From: Tethya wilhelma
Lineage: Eukaryota; Porifera; Demospongiae; Tethyida; Tethyidae
Reading direction: 5' to 3'
DNA length: 64,000 bases
Assembly: GCA_964030475.1 (NCBI GenBank)
Contig: CAXIPT010000001.1
Location: 21,367,838 to 21,431,837 of the forward strand
Position 1 is the first letter of the stretch; every line of letters begins with the position of its first letter. Shown here piece after piece: positions 1 to 11,962 of the stretch. A program made the position numbers and the translations under genes. The notes under the pieces were generated by a model. The model saw nothing but the letters and a program-made list of their open reading frames with translations. It was not told the origin of the DNA and ran no database searches.

Positions 1-1696
1 GTTTCCTTCCACCATCACGTCCTACCTTCGAACAGATCAAGAAGACAATGTATCGTATCAACCCTAACAAGGAGAGCCCAGTGGACATGATGATGATAAT
101 GGTGAGTGGACAAAACATCATGGTATCTTATCATATACGTAGTGCTTGCAGTGAAGACTTATTGTTATACCTAGATGGAGAGGTACTCAAAACATTTGGA
201 GGTGCTAGTGGCTGATAGAACTCAAGAGCTGATTGCAGAACAAGAGAAAACTGCCTCTCTGCTTTACAGTAAGTCTTAATAAAGTTATAGCCATGTGTAG
301 GACTACAGCAATATAAGATAATATCGTATGTGACTATTATAGGTATGCTGCCAAAGTCAGTAGCCGATGATTTGAAGCAAGGAAAGCCAGCTCCCGCCAC
401 TTCCTTTCATTCAACGACCATTTTCTTTAGGTATAAAGTGATCCTTACGAGAGTCCAAGTATATTTATTTTTTTTCTTTCTTACCTTTTCCAGTGACATT
501 GTTGGATTCACTAGTCTTGCCAGTACAAGCACACCGATGCAGATTGTGAAAATGCTCAACGATCTCTACTCCAAGTTTGATGACATCTTGGATCAGTTTG
601 ATGTCTACAAAGTAGAAACAATTGGAGACTCATGTACGTATAATAGATCAAGAACTCATGCAATTTCCACATCATTAAAGGGTCTCAGTATAGAGGGAAG
701 GAAACTTTGAAGACATAAAAGTTGTATAAATTATAACAGTTATTGGTTTAATTCGATAAAACTTTACACCATCATTACTGTGGTTAATTCCTCTACACAT
801 ACACCCCCTACCCAACTAGACATGGTGGTGTCTGGTGTACCAAGAGAGAATGGCAACAAACACGCTGGTGAGATTGCCAGCATGGCTCTTGCACTCATGG
901 AAGCTTGTGCTAAGTTCAAGATTCCTCATCGGGCCAGCACCAAGCTTGAGATTCGAGCTGGGATACACTCTGGTGCCGTGTGTGCTGGTGTGGTGGGCTT
1001 GAAGATGCCTCGATACTGCTTGTTTGGAGATACAGTGAACACAGCTTCAAGAATGGAGACCTCTAGTGAAGGTACGTAGCTGTATGCCTGAATATTGTAC
1101 AGATACTCAATGTTAAAAGTAATGTACTCTTTTCTTAACTTATGAATAGCCATGAAGATTCAGTGCAGTGATTCTACTTATCAGTTGCTCAAAAAGCTTG
1201 GCGGTTTTCATCTAGATTGTAGAGGAAACACAATCATCAAGGTATAATTATGTGATACTTATAGACTTCCTTGTCCACTTGCAAGCAATGTATACTGATA
1301 TTGTTGTCATGAGTGAAATCTACATGACAAACGTATACAATAATTATTAATCAGGTAACCTTTTCTTGAATTGAAATTTTTACTACTTGTTATTAATCAG
1401 GTAACCTTTTCTTGAATTTCTTCTCATTCCATCCTCAGGGTAAGGGTTCCATGTTGACCTGGTGGCTAACAGGTCAGGACAAGCATTACAGAGACTCTCT
1501 CAGTAGTATTGGCTATTCCATCACATCTCCCAACAACAAGCTGCCACAGAACAAAAAAGAACTTCCAGAAGCTCCAAGGATCTCTTCTTCTACTAGCAAC
1601 AATGGCATGATCCACTTCACAAGAATGCCTTCCAGTAGTTCTCCTATTGATGAGAAAAACATCACACTTCCTGGGTCTGTTGTACTGGAAGAATAG
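1..1696 (+). CDS. Receptor-type guanylate cyclase, C-terminal part (5' end outside window)
   Basis: Class III cyclase making cGMP from GTP, probably the intracellular end of a membrane receptor cyclase. Exons: 1-101, 175-268, 343-430, 494-633, 820-1071, 1150-1241, 1439-1696 (stop TAG 1694-1696), together 341 codons in one phase. The first exon is the end of the kinase-homology region (RPTFEQIKK). The second is the dimerisation helix ([18 protein letters not shown]). Then comes the catalytic domain. The metal aspartates are in SDIVGFT and ETIGDS; the guanine-selecting Glu and Cys are in KVETIGD and [15 protein letters not shown] carries the Asn/Arg pair. Everything needed for guanylate activity is present. 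A Ser-rich tail follows. The receptor ectodomain lies upstream of the window. The stop codon falls exactly at the junction with a second copy of the catalytic exons. Confidence 0.9.
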
Positions 1697-3035
1697 CTGA
1701 TGATTTGAAGCAAGGAAAGCCAGCTCCCGCCACTTCCTTTCATTCAACGACCATTTTCTTTAGGTATAACAAGTGATCCTTACTTATGAGAGGGTGGTAC
1801 GTAGTCCAAGTATATTCTTTTTTTTTTTCTTGCTTTTTCCAGTGACATTGTTGGATTCACTAGTCTTGCCAGTACAAGCACACCGATGCAGATTGTGAAA
1901 ATGCTCAACGATCTCTACTCCAAGTTTGACGACATCTTGGATCAGTTTGATGTCTATAAAGTAGAAACAATTGGAGACTCATGTACGTATAATAGATCAA
2001 GAACTCATGCAATTTCCACATCATTAAAGGGTCTCAGTATAGAGAGAAGGAAAGTTTGAAGACAAAAAAAGTTGTTTAAACTTATCCAGTATATATAAAT
2101 TATAACAGTTATTGGTTTAATTCGATAAAGCTTTACACCATCATTACTGTGGCTAATCCCTCTACACATACACCCCCTACCCAACTAGACATGGTGGTGT
2201 CTGGTGTACCAAGAGAGAATGGCAACAAACATGCTGGTGAGATTGCCAGCATGGCTCTTGCACTCATGGAAGCTTGTGCTAAGTTCAAGATTCCTCATCG
2301 GGCCAGCACCAAGCTTGAGATTCGAGCTGGGATACACTCTGGTGCCGTGTGTGCTGGTGTGGTGGGCTTGAAGATGCCTCGATACTGCTTGTTTGGAGAT
2401 ACAGTGAACACAGCTTCAAGAATGGAGACCTCTAGTGAAGGTAGCTGTATATATGCCTGAATATTGTACAGATACTCAGTGTTAAAAGTAATGTACTCTT
2501 TTCTTAACTTATGAATAGCCATGAAGATTCAGTGCAGTGATTCTACTTATCAGTTGCTCAAAAAGCTTGGCGGTTTTCATCTAGATTGTAGAGGAAACAC
2601 AATCATCAAGGTATAATTATGTGATACTTATAGACTTCCTTGTGCACTTGCAAGCAATGTATACTGATCGGATATTGTTGTCATGAGTGAAATCTACATG
2701 ACAAACGTATAGTCGTATACAATAATTATTAATCAGGTAACCTTTTCTTGAATTTCTTCTCATTCCATCCTTAGGGTAAGGGTTCCATGTTGACCTGGTG
2801 GCTAACAGGTCAGGACAAGCATTACAGAGACTCTCTCAGTAGTATTGGCTATTCCATCACATCTCCCAACAACAAGCTGCCACAGAACAAAAAAGAAATC
2901 CCAGAAGCTCCAAGGATCTCTTCTTCTACAAGCAACAATGGCATGATCCACTTCACGAGAATGCCTTCCAGTAGTTCTCCTATTGATGAGAAAAACATTA
3001 CACTTCCTGGGTCTGTTGTACTGGAAGAATTCAAC
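357..3035 (+). repeat. Tandem segmental duplication, about 1.34-kb unit
   Basis: Unit 1 runs from about 361 to 1695 and unit 2 from about 1696 to 3035, with exons almost identical and introns differing by small indels. The junction joins 'gtactggaagaat' of the last exon to 'agctgatgatttgaag' of the linker exon, sharing only a TAG/AAT-like microhomology. Inside the last intron of unit 1 (about 1345-1425) a 30-40 bp stretch containing 'attaatcaggtaacctttt' is itself repeated. Confidence 0.9.
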
Positions 3036-3038
3036 TAA
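1697..3038 (+). CDS. Duplicated set of guanylate cyclase catalytic exons
   Basis: Near-identical second copy of the catalytic exons: remnant 1697-1763, then 1843-1982, 2189-2440, 2519-2610 and 2775-3038 (stop TAA at 3036-3038, ending VLEEFN). The first exon has lost its splice acceptor and the MLPKSV start because it is fused to the end of copy 1, so this copy cannot be an independent gene. The remaining exons keep their splice sites, phases and catalytic residues. The upstream exon 343-430 could splice to 1843 instead of 494 and give an intact protein with a slightly different tail. It is either an alternative exon cassette or a recent duplication not yet lost. No frameshift or stop was seen. 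Confidence 0.75.
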
Positions 3039-3438
3039 TATTATAACTCATTCACATTATCTTTTGTTGCTGTCCATTTATATTACACAACACAATTTGA
3101 AATTGCATGACATTGTATGTGCTATTCAGGCCATGTTCAGTATGTACCATAATTATAGTGTGCAGATGTACACACATAGCAAAGTTATCATACTCCACTT
3201 CAATTTTAATTCTCGAGTACACATTTTTGTATAAGATTCATCAATGTTATAATGACTGTTTAACAGTACCAGTTATTGTTATATCTATTATTTTCATAGT
3301 TCTATTGTCAGTGTTTTTTCTTCTTTTTTTCCCCCTCATTTTGTTATAATACGCTATAATTATATTCATGAAATACATGAAGTTCACAAAACAGTTAAAA
3401 ATTTCAATCAAATAAATACACTACCACAATAAACTTGC
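3039..3438. other. Convergent intergenic region
   Basis: AT-rich 3' flank between the cyclase (+) and the ankyrin/Roc/Death gene (-). An AATAAA at 3411-3416 on the + strand is a possible but distant polyadenylation signal for the cyclase. No gene seen. Confidence 0.4.
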
Positions 3439-6400
3439 TCACTGAACTAACAAGGTCTCCAAACATTCATCTTGCAATTCATCTTGATCCACATCCGGCA
3501 TGAGCATTGATACCTACACATGAAAATTTAATAATTGTAGAAACACAAATCAAAGTTTACGTACTTTCATCTAAACTGAGAATTATTCTAGAAAGTATAT
3601 AATATTATATTGAATTGGCAACTAAACTACATTTAAACTTACAATAAAATCAGTTCCAGCAAGCACACTGTATTGATTGAGAACCTGTCGAAGATGAGCA
3701 TATGTCCCACGGCCATTTCTTTCCCTCCATCTCCTCAAAACTATGACATACTTTTCACCAACAGAAACTTTTGCTCCTCTTTCCACAGCTTGGACCACCG
3801 AGAGTGGCAATGAAAGTATCTTTGCTAGGTAGTTCAGGGTGAGATCCCTCTTTGCTAAATTCTCTCCGATGCTACAGATGTCTTCATCCGATACACTCTC
3901 ATCACTGTGATCACGGTCAAAGATTCTCTGTAGAAGCTCTGGTTGCAGACCATAATACACTTCAAAGAAAAGAACATCATTGAGGTTAGTGGCCGTGTGA
4001 ATTTCATGTTCTTGTTCTTCAGTGGAGGGGCTCACAGGTCGTTTAAGAATCTGATGGTCTGCACTCAGAGATTCCGAAGATTGGTTAGCAATTATTCGAG
4101 CAATTTCTTCCATTCTGTAGCCAAAGAGTGGTGGATGGGTCTCACTTGTGTCTGGTATAAAGAATGATAAAGACTCTTCACTCAGTTCTGGTGAGAGACA
4201 TACAATGCTCTCCATGGTCTTGATTCTCGGACAAACCTCTTCCCTGATGCTTCTGATCTCTCTCATGACTAAAGAACGAAAGTGTGTGTGTTCAAGTTCA
4301 AACGAAGTCCCTTTTCTTAATCGTGTTAGAAATAAGACCGCTCTCGATCGCTGGATGACAGTAACAACTGTCTCAAAGCCTCTAGCATCTACCCAAGAAA
4401 TGCCATTCTCCCAAAGATGACAGAAGAGTCGTCTCGTAACAAACTGAGAATTGGGGTTCGTATTGAAGGGGAACTTGGTGGCCAGACGAAGCAGAAGGAT
4501 CTGGAAGAACCGAGGTCCTAGAAAGTGATCTTGCTCAAAGCACTCCATACACCAACCAAACTGGTTTGTCCAGCTATCAGCTTCGGGTTTCCAGACGTCG
4601 GGTAAACTCTTGTTGGTGATGAGGTGAGGAAAGAAGAGATGATCCTCCGGGGGGCGAGGGGGATCGAACCCAACAATGGTGTGGAGCACTTTGCGATCTG
4701 CAATCCTCGCACAAAATTCCATCCTGAGAAAATATCGGATGACAAGAGTAATGTTGAATCCGCTCCTTCCCAGTGTCTGTTCGAGCTGTGAGATTGGTAC
4801 TAGACCGAGGTTGTTGGTCTCAGAGATTTGCATCTGAAAGCTGTGTACCAGTGAGAGGATGGCTCTCTGGTTTAGTATAATCCAACTGTCGTTGAACGAT
4901 TGAGAATTTCTCAAGAACAGCATGTAGCCTCGAGTGTGAAGCATTTCACAAGCCTGGAGAAGATTTGATTCTTCTTTGATATCGGGAATGTCAGCATGAG
5001 AAATGTATTCCTTGAGTTCTCTAAGCTCTATCACGATCGTACCAGAGAACTTGTGCTCTACGAATGATCTCAGGAGACTACCTTGGTGCCCTTGGACGAG
5101 TTGGGCTCGAATCGGATAGCAATTCTGAGATATAAACTGCTTGAGCTTTGTCATCCCATTCGATGCTGGCCTGCGACAGTCGATGGTGACCCATCCGACA
5201 AATTTGATCTTGTGATTTGGAGAGGCCGTGACCTTCTCCAAGATAGCTGGCTTGTGGCGGTACTCGTCCTTCGAGAGTTCATCTTCGTGGCTACCAATGA
5301 GGACAATCAGTGGCTCAGTGTCCGGATCACTCATGGAAGAACTGATCAAAGACATCCAGTACGCAACTCTTTGTTCCATCTGTCTGGAGCTCATTCTCAA
5401 ATCGATCGCTAGGAGAAACAGAGGAGTGCACTGCTGAGAGGCCAAGTTAAGGATGGCAGAGTGACCAGCATGATAGCTAGGATGGCCGGCGAAATCGTAG
5501 ATGATGATCTTCCCAAAGTGTCTACTTTCAACGGAGATAGGGTTGATACCAGCTGTGATGGCGTCCGAGGCAAAGGTGCGTTGGAATTTACCTGACATCC
5601 AATCAGTGAGGATGCTCCCACCTGTAATGGCTTTGATTAAGGTTGACTTGCCACTGTCGGTGTCTCCTAGAAGGAACACTTTGACCATAGGGTAGAGTGT
5701 CTCCCAGTGCTTCAGATAAACATATCGAGCAGTGATGGAGCCTTTTGATGGATCAACTCCAAGTTTAAGAAACTCGCTCACAATTTCTAGATTTTCGGTC
5801 AAGTCCAGAGGCATTCTTCCAACCTGGTTACGTAGCTGAACATTTTCTGTTGAATAAGACAAAAGGAGCTTCACCATTTCAACATGGCTCTTTTGGCAAG
5901 CAAGATGAAGAGGTGTGTTGCCAAATTTATTCCTCATAACACAGCTACACTGCTTCTCCTTGACAAAAAACTGCATTATTTCCAAATGACCTCCACCAGC
6001 AGCTCTGTGAATGGGTGTAGAGTTGAATTTGTCTGTACAAGTCGAAGAGCACCCCTTTTCGTTGACCAGGTAACGCACAACATCAATGTGGCCGAAACTG
6101 GAGGCCAAGTGGAGTGGTGTCGCCTTGAGACTCTTGTCCTGACAGGAAGGGTCACAGTCGGTTTGAGAGGTGAGGAATTGGACCACGTTCAGGTGACCAG
6201 ACTGAGCAGCATGGTGGAGAGGAGTGCGCCCAATCTTGTCACGAACCGTAACGCCAATGTGTTTCTGTTTCACTAGCATCTCGACGATGTCCACGTGACC
6301 TTTATTGGCAGCTAGATGCAAAGCTGTGTATCCATTCTCTTCAACGCTGGAGAAGGCACACTGCGAAAGACCTACGAGGTAGGACACGGTGTCCGTGTGG

Positions 6401-7645
6401 CCATATTGTGCAGCTTGATGAAGAGGGGTTGCCCCACTTTGATCTGGCGAGTTCATATTGCAGTTCTTCTCCTCGACTAGAAATCTCAAGATGTCTGCAC
6501 ACCCATTTCGAGAGGCGTAGTGCAAAGATGTTCGCCCCTCACTGTCGACTTTAGAAGCATCACATCCCGAGTCCACCAGTAGTTGGATGACTTTGAGATT
6601 CCCACCGAGAGCAGCGGAGTGAAGAGGAGTCTTGCCGTCTTCTGTCACCATGAGGTTCACCTCACTGATCTCGAGCTCGAGAAAGAACCTCACTAGCTCG
6701 AGGTGTCCCTGCTGGCAGGCAAGATGGAGAGGGGTGAAGCCTAGCTCGTCAGTACACTGTGGGTTGCACTGCTGCTCTTTAATTAGAAAGGTGGCTATGT
6801 CCAAATGACCTCCAAATGTGGCGTAGTGGAGTGGGGTCATACCTGCCGTGATATTGGAGGATTTTCGTCGACTTTGAATGGACGTCTTACACTCTGCATT
6901 GCAATTTTTCTCATTTGTCAGATACTGTACGATTTCGAGACTTCCGCACTTTGAGGCATAATGAAGAGGGGTGCACCCAATCTTGGCATCTTTGGACGAG
7001 GGATCGCACTGCTTTTCGTCCACAAAGTACTTCAACGTATCGAAATGACCATGTTTAGCTGCCATGTGTACAGGCGTTTCACCTTTACGATTTTTCGTGT
7101 TCAATGGATGCCTGGCTATGTCGGTAAGAAATGTGACTACGTCTAGCTGCCCATGTGCAGAGGCAAGATGAAGGGGAGTGTTACCGTCCTCGTCCGGAAC
7201 TGAAGACCGAATGGGGTTGGCATTAAATAGAATCTGGACGATCGGCACATGGCCATTCTGAGCTGCTAGATGAAGAGGATTTGTGATGCCACGTTTAAAC
7301 GAAGCAGTGTATCCAATCTTTTGAAGATACTCAAGAATATTTCCATGACCGTATTTGGCGGCTATGTGAAGTGGTGTAGGTACAACATCACACATCTCCT
7401 GCACATCACACTGCTGTTGTTCAACAAGCAACTCCACAATGTCTAAGCGGCCATGTTGACAAGCATAGTGCAGTGGAGTGAGCTGCTCCGGACCGATTCG
7501 AGGAGAGCTTACGGAAGGGAGCAGCTGTAGGGCTGTGTCAAAGTCACCTTCTTCCAAAGCTACAAGAAGAGAGTCTTCAAGGTTCTGCTCGAGAGGGATT
7601 GGCGTGGTGGAGGAGGAGAGAAAGGACTCTGTATCACTGGCACTC
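3439..7645 (-). CDS. Ankyrin-repeat / Roc-COR GTPase / Death-domain protein (5' exon not found)
   Basis: A large exon, 7645-3643, encodes about 17 ankyrin repeats (16 clear TPLHxA units), then a Roc-like GTPase: P-loop GDTDSGKST (about residue 665 of this exon), DFAGH as G3, and IGSHED in the G4 position. A COR-like region follows, then a C-terminal Death domain (around ENLAKRDLTLNYLAKIL ... LRRWRERNG). Reading straight on gives a stop at 3622, but a consensus donor (ATT|GTAAGT, 3642) in phase joins to 3513-3439, adding 24 residues ending LLVQ; I prefer that end. The 5' edge is a splice acceptor (CCCACAG|GAGT, 7645) in phase 2, so the start lies in an unidentified upstream exon. The domain order matches the C-terminal half of DAPK1 without the kinase. 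Likely role (inference): a GTP-regulated Death-fold scaffold. Confidence 0.88.
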
Positions 7646-8513
7646 CTGTGGGAACAACACAACAGACAAGAAACAAGATAGTGTTACCAGGGTTTACAAT
7701 TATTGTATGTAGTATAGGCCACATTATTTTGTCCAATACTGTTAGTCTCACTAGCCAAGTTTTGTGGAGAGTCAGGCTAGTTGTAGATATGAAATTATTA
7801 TAGCAATATCTTGCAGAGAATTTGTTCTCTCTGGCACTTGACAAACCAACAGATGGGTTGGTCATAAGAGACTGTTGATACGGTAGTGGTATAGATATTT
7901 CCTCCCAGAGAAAGCACACAGGTATAATGTTTACTCATAATTGAGACATGCAGTGAGTTGCCTACCATAGTTCCTGATCGGAATTCATCATCAAACACTC
8001 ACACTACAGCCCAGAGAACTGGTTGATGATGATGACCAGAGATGACTTGAACAGTAGAATAATGCAGCCTGCAGTAGAATGATCAGTGATAAAATGAACA
8101 CAATATTGTCAGGTGTTAAACTGTTCACAAGTTTATCAGTATAGAAGACAAGAAATCACAGCAAACACTAAATTTTTATGGTCTACAAAGTTGAAACTGA
8201 CTAATTCTGAGTAGACACAGATCCATGCTAGGCAAACATGACCTGATGTACCTTGACTCCACGGTGAATGCACTTCAGGTGTGCTTATACAGCTGCTGCT
8301 GTTCACGGCCTATATACCTGAGCTGAAAAAACAAAAAACAGCTGAGTCAGCAAGGCTTGGCAACACCACACCCACTCACTTTATTCATGCACATATGCAA
8401 GAATGATAAGCCAAAGTGCTGCTCATGTTTAAGGCACGTCTACTGCCATTAAAACAAAACAACAAAAGAATTATAAGAAAAACACACACCATCGTAACAA
8501 TAATTACTCTATT
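7646..8513. other. Intron/5' region of the ankyrin-Roc-Death gene and intergenic DNA
   Basis: Must hold the missing first exon(s) of the minus-strand gene, but no candidate could be fixed by phase. The short open frames here do not join cleanly to the acceptor at 7645. Confidence 0.4.
8339..8352. promoter_or_regulatory. Candidate Maf/AP-1 recognition element
   Basis: The sequence CAGCTGAGTCAGCA is a near-palindrome around the AP-1 core TGAGTCA with GC flanks, close to the Maf recognition element. It lies upstream of the ankyrin-Roc-Death gene and downstream of the deaminase-domain gene. Only motif identity supports it. Confidence 0.3.
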
Positions 8514-11500
8514 TCACACAGTGAACAGTTCAATCTCTTTAGGTTTCTTGGCCCAGTGACCATATCCCACACCTTCCAGGTTCTCTCTCACAATCTGTTT
8601 TCTCTCCTGGTACTCTCTAGCCATCTCTTTATCACTGTGGTACGTATTAGTACCACCTTGACTCACACTCAACGACTGATCAGCCCAAGCTCGAAGTTGC
8701 TCGAACTCTTTGTACAAACTGTTCTTCGAAAGACGAGACGAATGATTCTTATCACACTTTCCAATGACAGGGTCTACCCTTTCAATACCAGCCCCGCAGT
8801 ACCAGTTCAGCGAGACTACACCAACATGGGAATCAGTCGGGAAAGAAGGTCGGTACTCCTCGTTGTATTTCATGGGAATAAACACCCTTGGTCTGCTACG
8901 GAGCCTTCGCAACCGAAGAGTGGCTGAAATGGTGTCCATTCTTGAGACGAAAGCTCTTTCAAGGTGTTTATCAGTGTTCATAGCTCGAGAACCGACAGTG
9001 ATGGTCTGAATGAAGAGCGGATGCATGAATCGACTGAGCAGAGCTCCTTGGACCCCTACCAGATTCCACAAGGCTATCTTATCGCTGCAAGACATGCAGT
9101 AGGCTGGAGGGCCGTCCACAAAGGCTTCAAAAGTCAGATTCTTTGTTTCTCCTTCATGGAATTGGATCGGGTCCGTGTCAAGGGAGTCTTTATGCTTCAC
9201 TCGGAGCTTGTTTGTCAATTCTCCGTCAATTTCTTCCAGGATGCGAGCATCACCGCAGGGTATGGTGCTGACGTAGAGATGAAGAGATAGAGAATCGTTG
9301 AGTTTGAGTTTACCGTCCGAAACGACAAAAATACTGCTGTTGGAACTGTGGGCCCTTGCAACTTGTGAATACAAGAACTTCATCAGTGCTCTACGGGCGA
9401 TCACAACAGCATGCATATCGAGAAGAGTGTGTCCATTTTGATCAGAGAGGGGCTTGCACAGACACTTGGTACCAGAGCCTAGCGACACCACAACACTGTT
9501 CTTTATATCATTGTTCTCACACAATAGGAACCCGGCTACAATTCCAAGGTTGGGGTAGAGATCCTCGTGTTTGTGCTCCTTGCAAATTCCCCACAAGTGT
9601 TGCTTACATTTGGCAGCAATGAGATCGCCGTTGGGGAGACGAGCGATGTTGACTCTTGGCTCAAGTTGTCCGTGTGTGGGTGCATCAGGTGTTGATAGTG
9701 ATAGGACGTTGGGTGGGTGGACGGTAGTGATGGCTGTACTGCCACCGCTGATGGCACTGAGAAGGGTATTTCCCACACCTGTGTATCATAAATGATGTCA
9801 TAATGACATAATACCAAGGTAGCTATTACCATATAACACAAAATTTTGCGGATTTTAATATTGGCAGATTGGTGGTATTGGTAAGGACTATCAATATCAA
9901 ATCCATGACACAGTCATGTTTATGCGCAGTACATACGGAATATGTTTATTGCTGCGTGCGCTACCATAAAAAAAAAATTCCACCAATCATTAAATTTTTG
10001 ATAATCCGCCAAATTTTATTAACTGCCAATATTTTGTGCTATACGATATGTACAACTATATTAGCTTCGTTCCCAGGGCCCTGAGGCTACAACTATTTAC
10101 ATTGTACTAGTATGTAACTTGGCATTTAAAACACCTGCACCTGTATGTACATACCTGTTGTCATATATGATGTCATAATGACATAATGTTATTACCTTGT
10201 ACTTGTTCAGAAACCACAGTAGCTGGTGTAGCACCTTGTATGCCCGCGCTGGGTGTGGCATACGATCCACCAGTACTCTGAGGCAGGCCACCAGAGCTGC
10301 TAGTAGGCATGGCAGCTGCACTGTGCCCCAGTGAGGTGGTGGAGGTGGAGGCAGCATTGTCTTCTCTCAGCAGGGAGTTGATGGCATTCTCAAGGTCATA
10401 GTTCGATTGCCTGAGGTACTGCTGGAGAGTCTTCATGGAGTGGTTAGGGAAGAGTCTCTGCAGCTTTTCCACCAACTCCATCTCATTTCTGTCAGGAAAA
10501 AAAGGCTACAAGTTATTTCCACTAACAATGTAACAAGTGCGTTATATATCCCATAAGTTACACATGAATGGAAAACATAACATTTATACACATGACAAAT
10601 GATACTGTAAAAACAACTGTGTATGAGCATATCCAAACTCACATGACCACGGCAGAAGGTGTGGTGGTCACAGGTGGAGGTGGAGGGGGACGATGTGGTG
10701 GCTTAGGAGAGCTGCTACCAGTGGTGTTCACGTTTGCTTGATGTGAAGCAGAGGCTGGTGAGTTAGTTGGAACAGTTTGTTTTAGTCTCTGGTAAGAAGA
10801 TGTGGAGTGGAAATCTTGAACTCCTGCACTAGGAGTAGAAGAGTATGGCTGTTGTCTTGGAGACGGACTAGAACCAGCAGAAGGTTCACTAGATGCTGGT
10901 AATGTTGTTGTTGTCCCATTCAATCTTTGCTGTTTCTGTTGTTGTTGTTGTTGTTGTTGTTGGTTAGCATAGATAGAAAGGTTCTGGACCACCTGGTCGT
11001 CGAGCCCCTCCCATTTGCTCACTGATTGCTTGGGCTGACTTGATGATGTGGTGGTAGCTGGAGTTTTTTCCTTATCACTGTAAGGCAACTCACTGAAGAG
11101 TTCAGAGTCAGGATGATGAAGCTTCTTGAGGGAACTGCCACTAATGAAACCTAAAGCCTAAACAAAACAACAACAACAACAAAAACAACAACAAAAAGAA
11201 ACAAAATGTAAAACTGATACAATAAAATTTGGGTCTGAAGTCAGCAGAGAACTTCATATGAATTTGTGTATGCCTAGTTATGGCACTTAGAAGCTAAGAA
11301 TTAGCCCTGCTCACCTCAGCAGGTAGTCGAATGTCTTCTTTGAATAAGCCCAACTGTTTGAAACACTTCACCAGCTTGTCTTTCCTTATTAGGTGGGACA
11401 TATAGACAGACTGAAAATAAAACAGGCAAAAGTTTAGTTATATACATTTATCTATTCATGTGTATGGTATTCTTTTGTGAATAAACTTGATATGTCAGAC

Positions 11501-11962
11501 TGTAGTGACTGTGTACTAGCTACATCTATACAATTTCATTTCAATGTATGTTATTCAACTCACTCTGGCTCTCATGTTTAGGAACAGGGAATGGGTAGTT
11601 ACTGGTTCTTCATTTGAGACTGATACGAGATGAGTATAAGGGATATCTTCCAACAGCAATCTTATCAGTGTGTGTGTGTGTATAAGTGTGTGTGAAGTGT
11701 TATAGTAGAAAGCTGGAACGGTACCAGTTTTATATAGAAACTCAGAGAAGGAAAGAGATGAATACAGTGTTATATACAGTGTTACTCACCCATTTGCAGC
11801 ACACAGTCTAATGTATGTCTCCTCTAACTTGATAGAGCCCAGCAAGGTCTGAATGCCATTGCAAAGAAAGCAGGTATACTCACGACTGATGTCCACTTTA
11901 CTAGCAGCTGCTGTAGTCGTTCCAGACCTTCTAGTGTCCATGCTGACAGAGCCAGCAGAGCT
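8514..11962 (-). CDS. CUE domain + ADAR-type deaminase domain protein, catalytic Glu missing
   Basis: Six exons in order: 11962-11790, 11660-11564, 11410-11315, 11157-10643, 10488-10196, 9778-8514. All junction phases agree and they sum to 813 codons (805 aa from the ATG at 11941, the likely start). Exons 1-3 encode an N-terminal region I do not recognise (contains TCFLCNG and LIRKDKLVKCFKQLGLF). Exon 4 is Ser/Thr/Pro/Gln-rich with a polyglutamine run and a proline cluster. Exon 5 has a CUE-type ubiquitin-binding helix bundle (LVEKLQRLFP ... ENAINSLL). Exon 6 is a whole ADAR/ADAD-type deaminase domain: zinc ligands His (DMHAVVIARR), Cys (PCGDA) and Cys (MSCSDK) are kept, but the proton-shuttling Glu of the HAE motif is Val (codon GTT). 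I see no double-stranded-RNA-binding domain. Probably a deaminase-dead, ADAD-like factor (inference). The CUE-deaminase link rests on phase, not on a transcript. Confidence 0.75.
9827..10060. repeat. Fold-back element, family F1, inside the deaminase gene intron
   Basis: Inverted arms: 'accatataacacaaaatttt' with 'attggcagatt' on the left, and 'aactgccaatattttgtg' then 'ctatacgatat' on the right. Same plan as other F1 elements: near TACCGTATA termini, then GGAAATTTT-like arms. Confidence 0.6.

Noticed and set aside
3983..6276. Several plus-strand open frames of 60-130 codons across the ankyrin/Roc gene
   Set aside because: They are antisense to strongly supported coding sequence and show no family signal.
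7646..7662. Extending the ankyrin gene to a start at 7662 (CCSHRSAS...)
   Set aside because: The codon there is TTG and the sequence is a pyrimidine-rich splice acceptor ending CCCACAG, so the exon begins at 7645.
11830..11890. A 35-bp intron inside exon 1 of the CUE/deaminase gene (GTGAGT ... TTCAG)
   Set aside because: Removing it shifts the frame and gives a stop soon after; reading through keeps all later phases.
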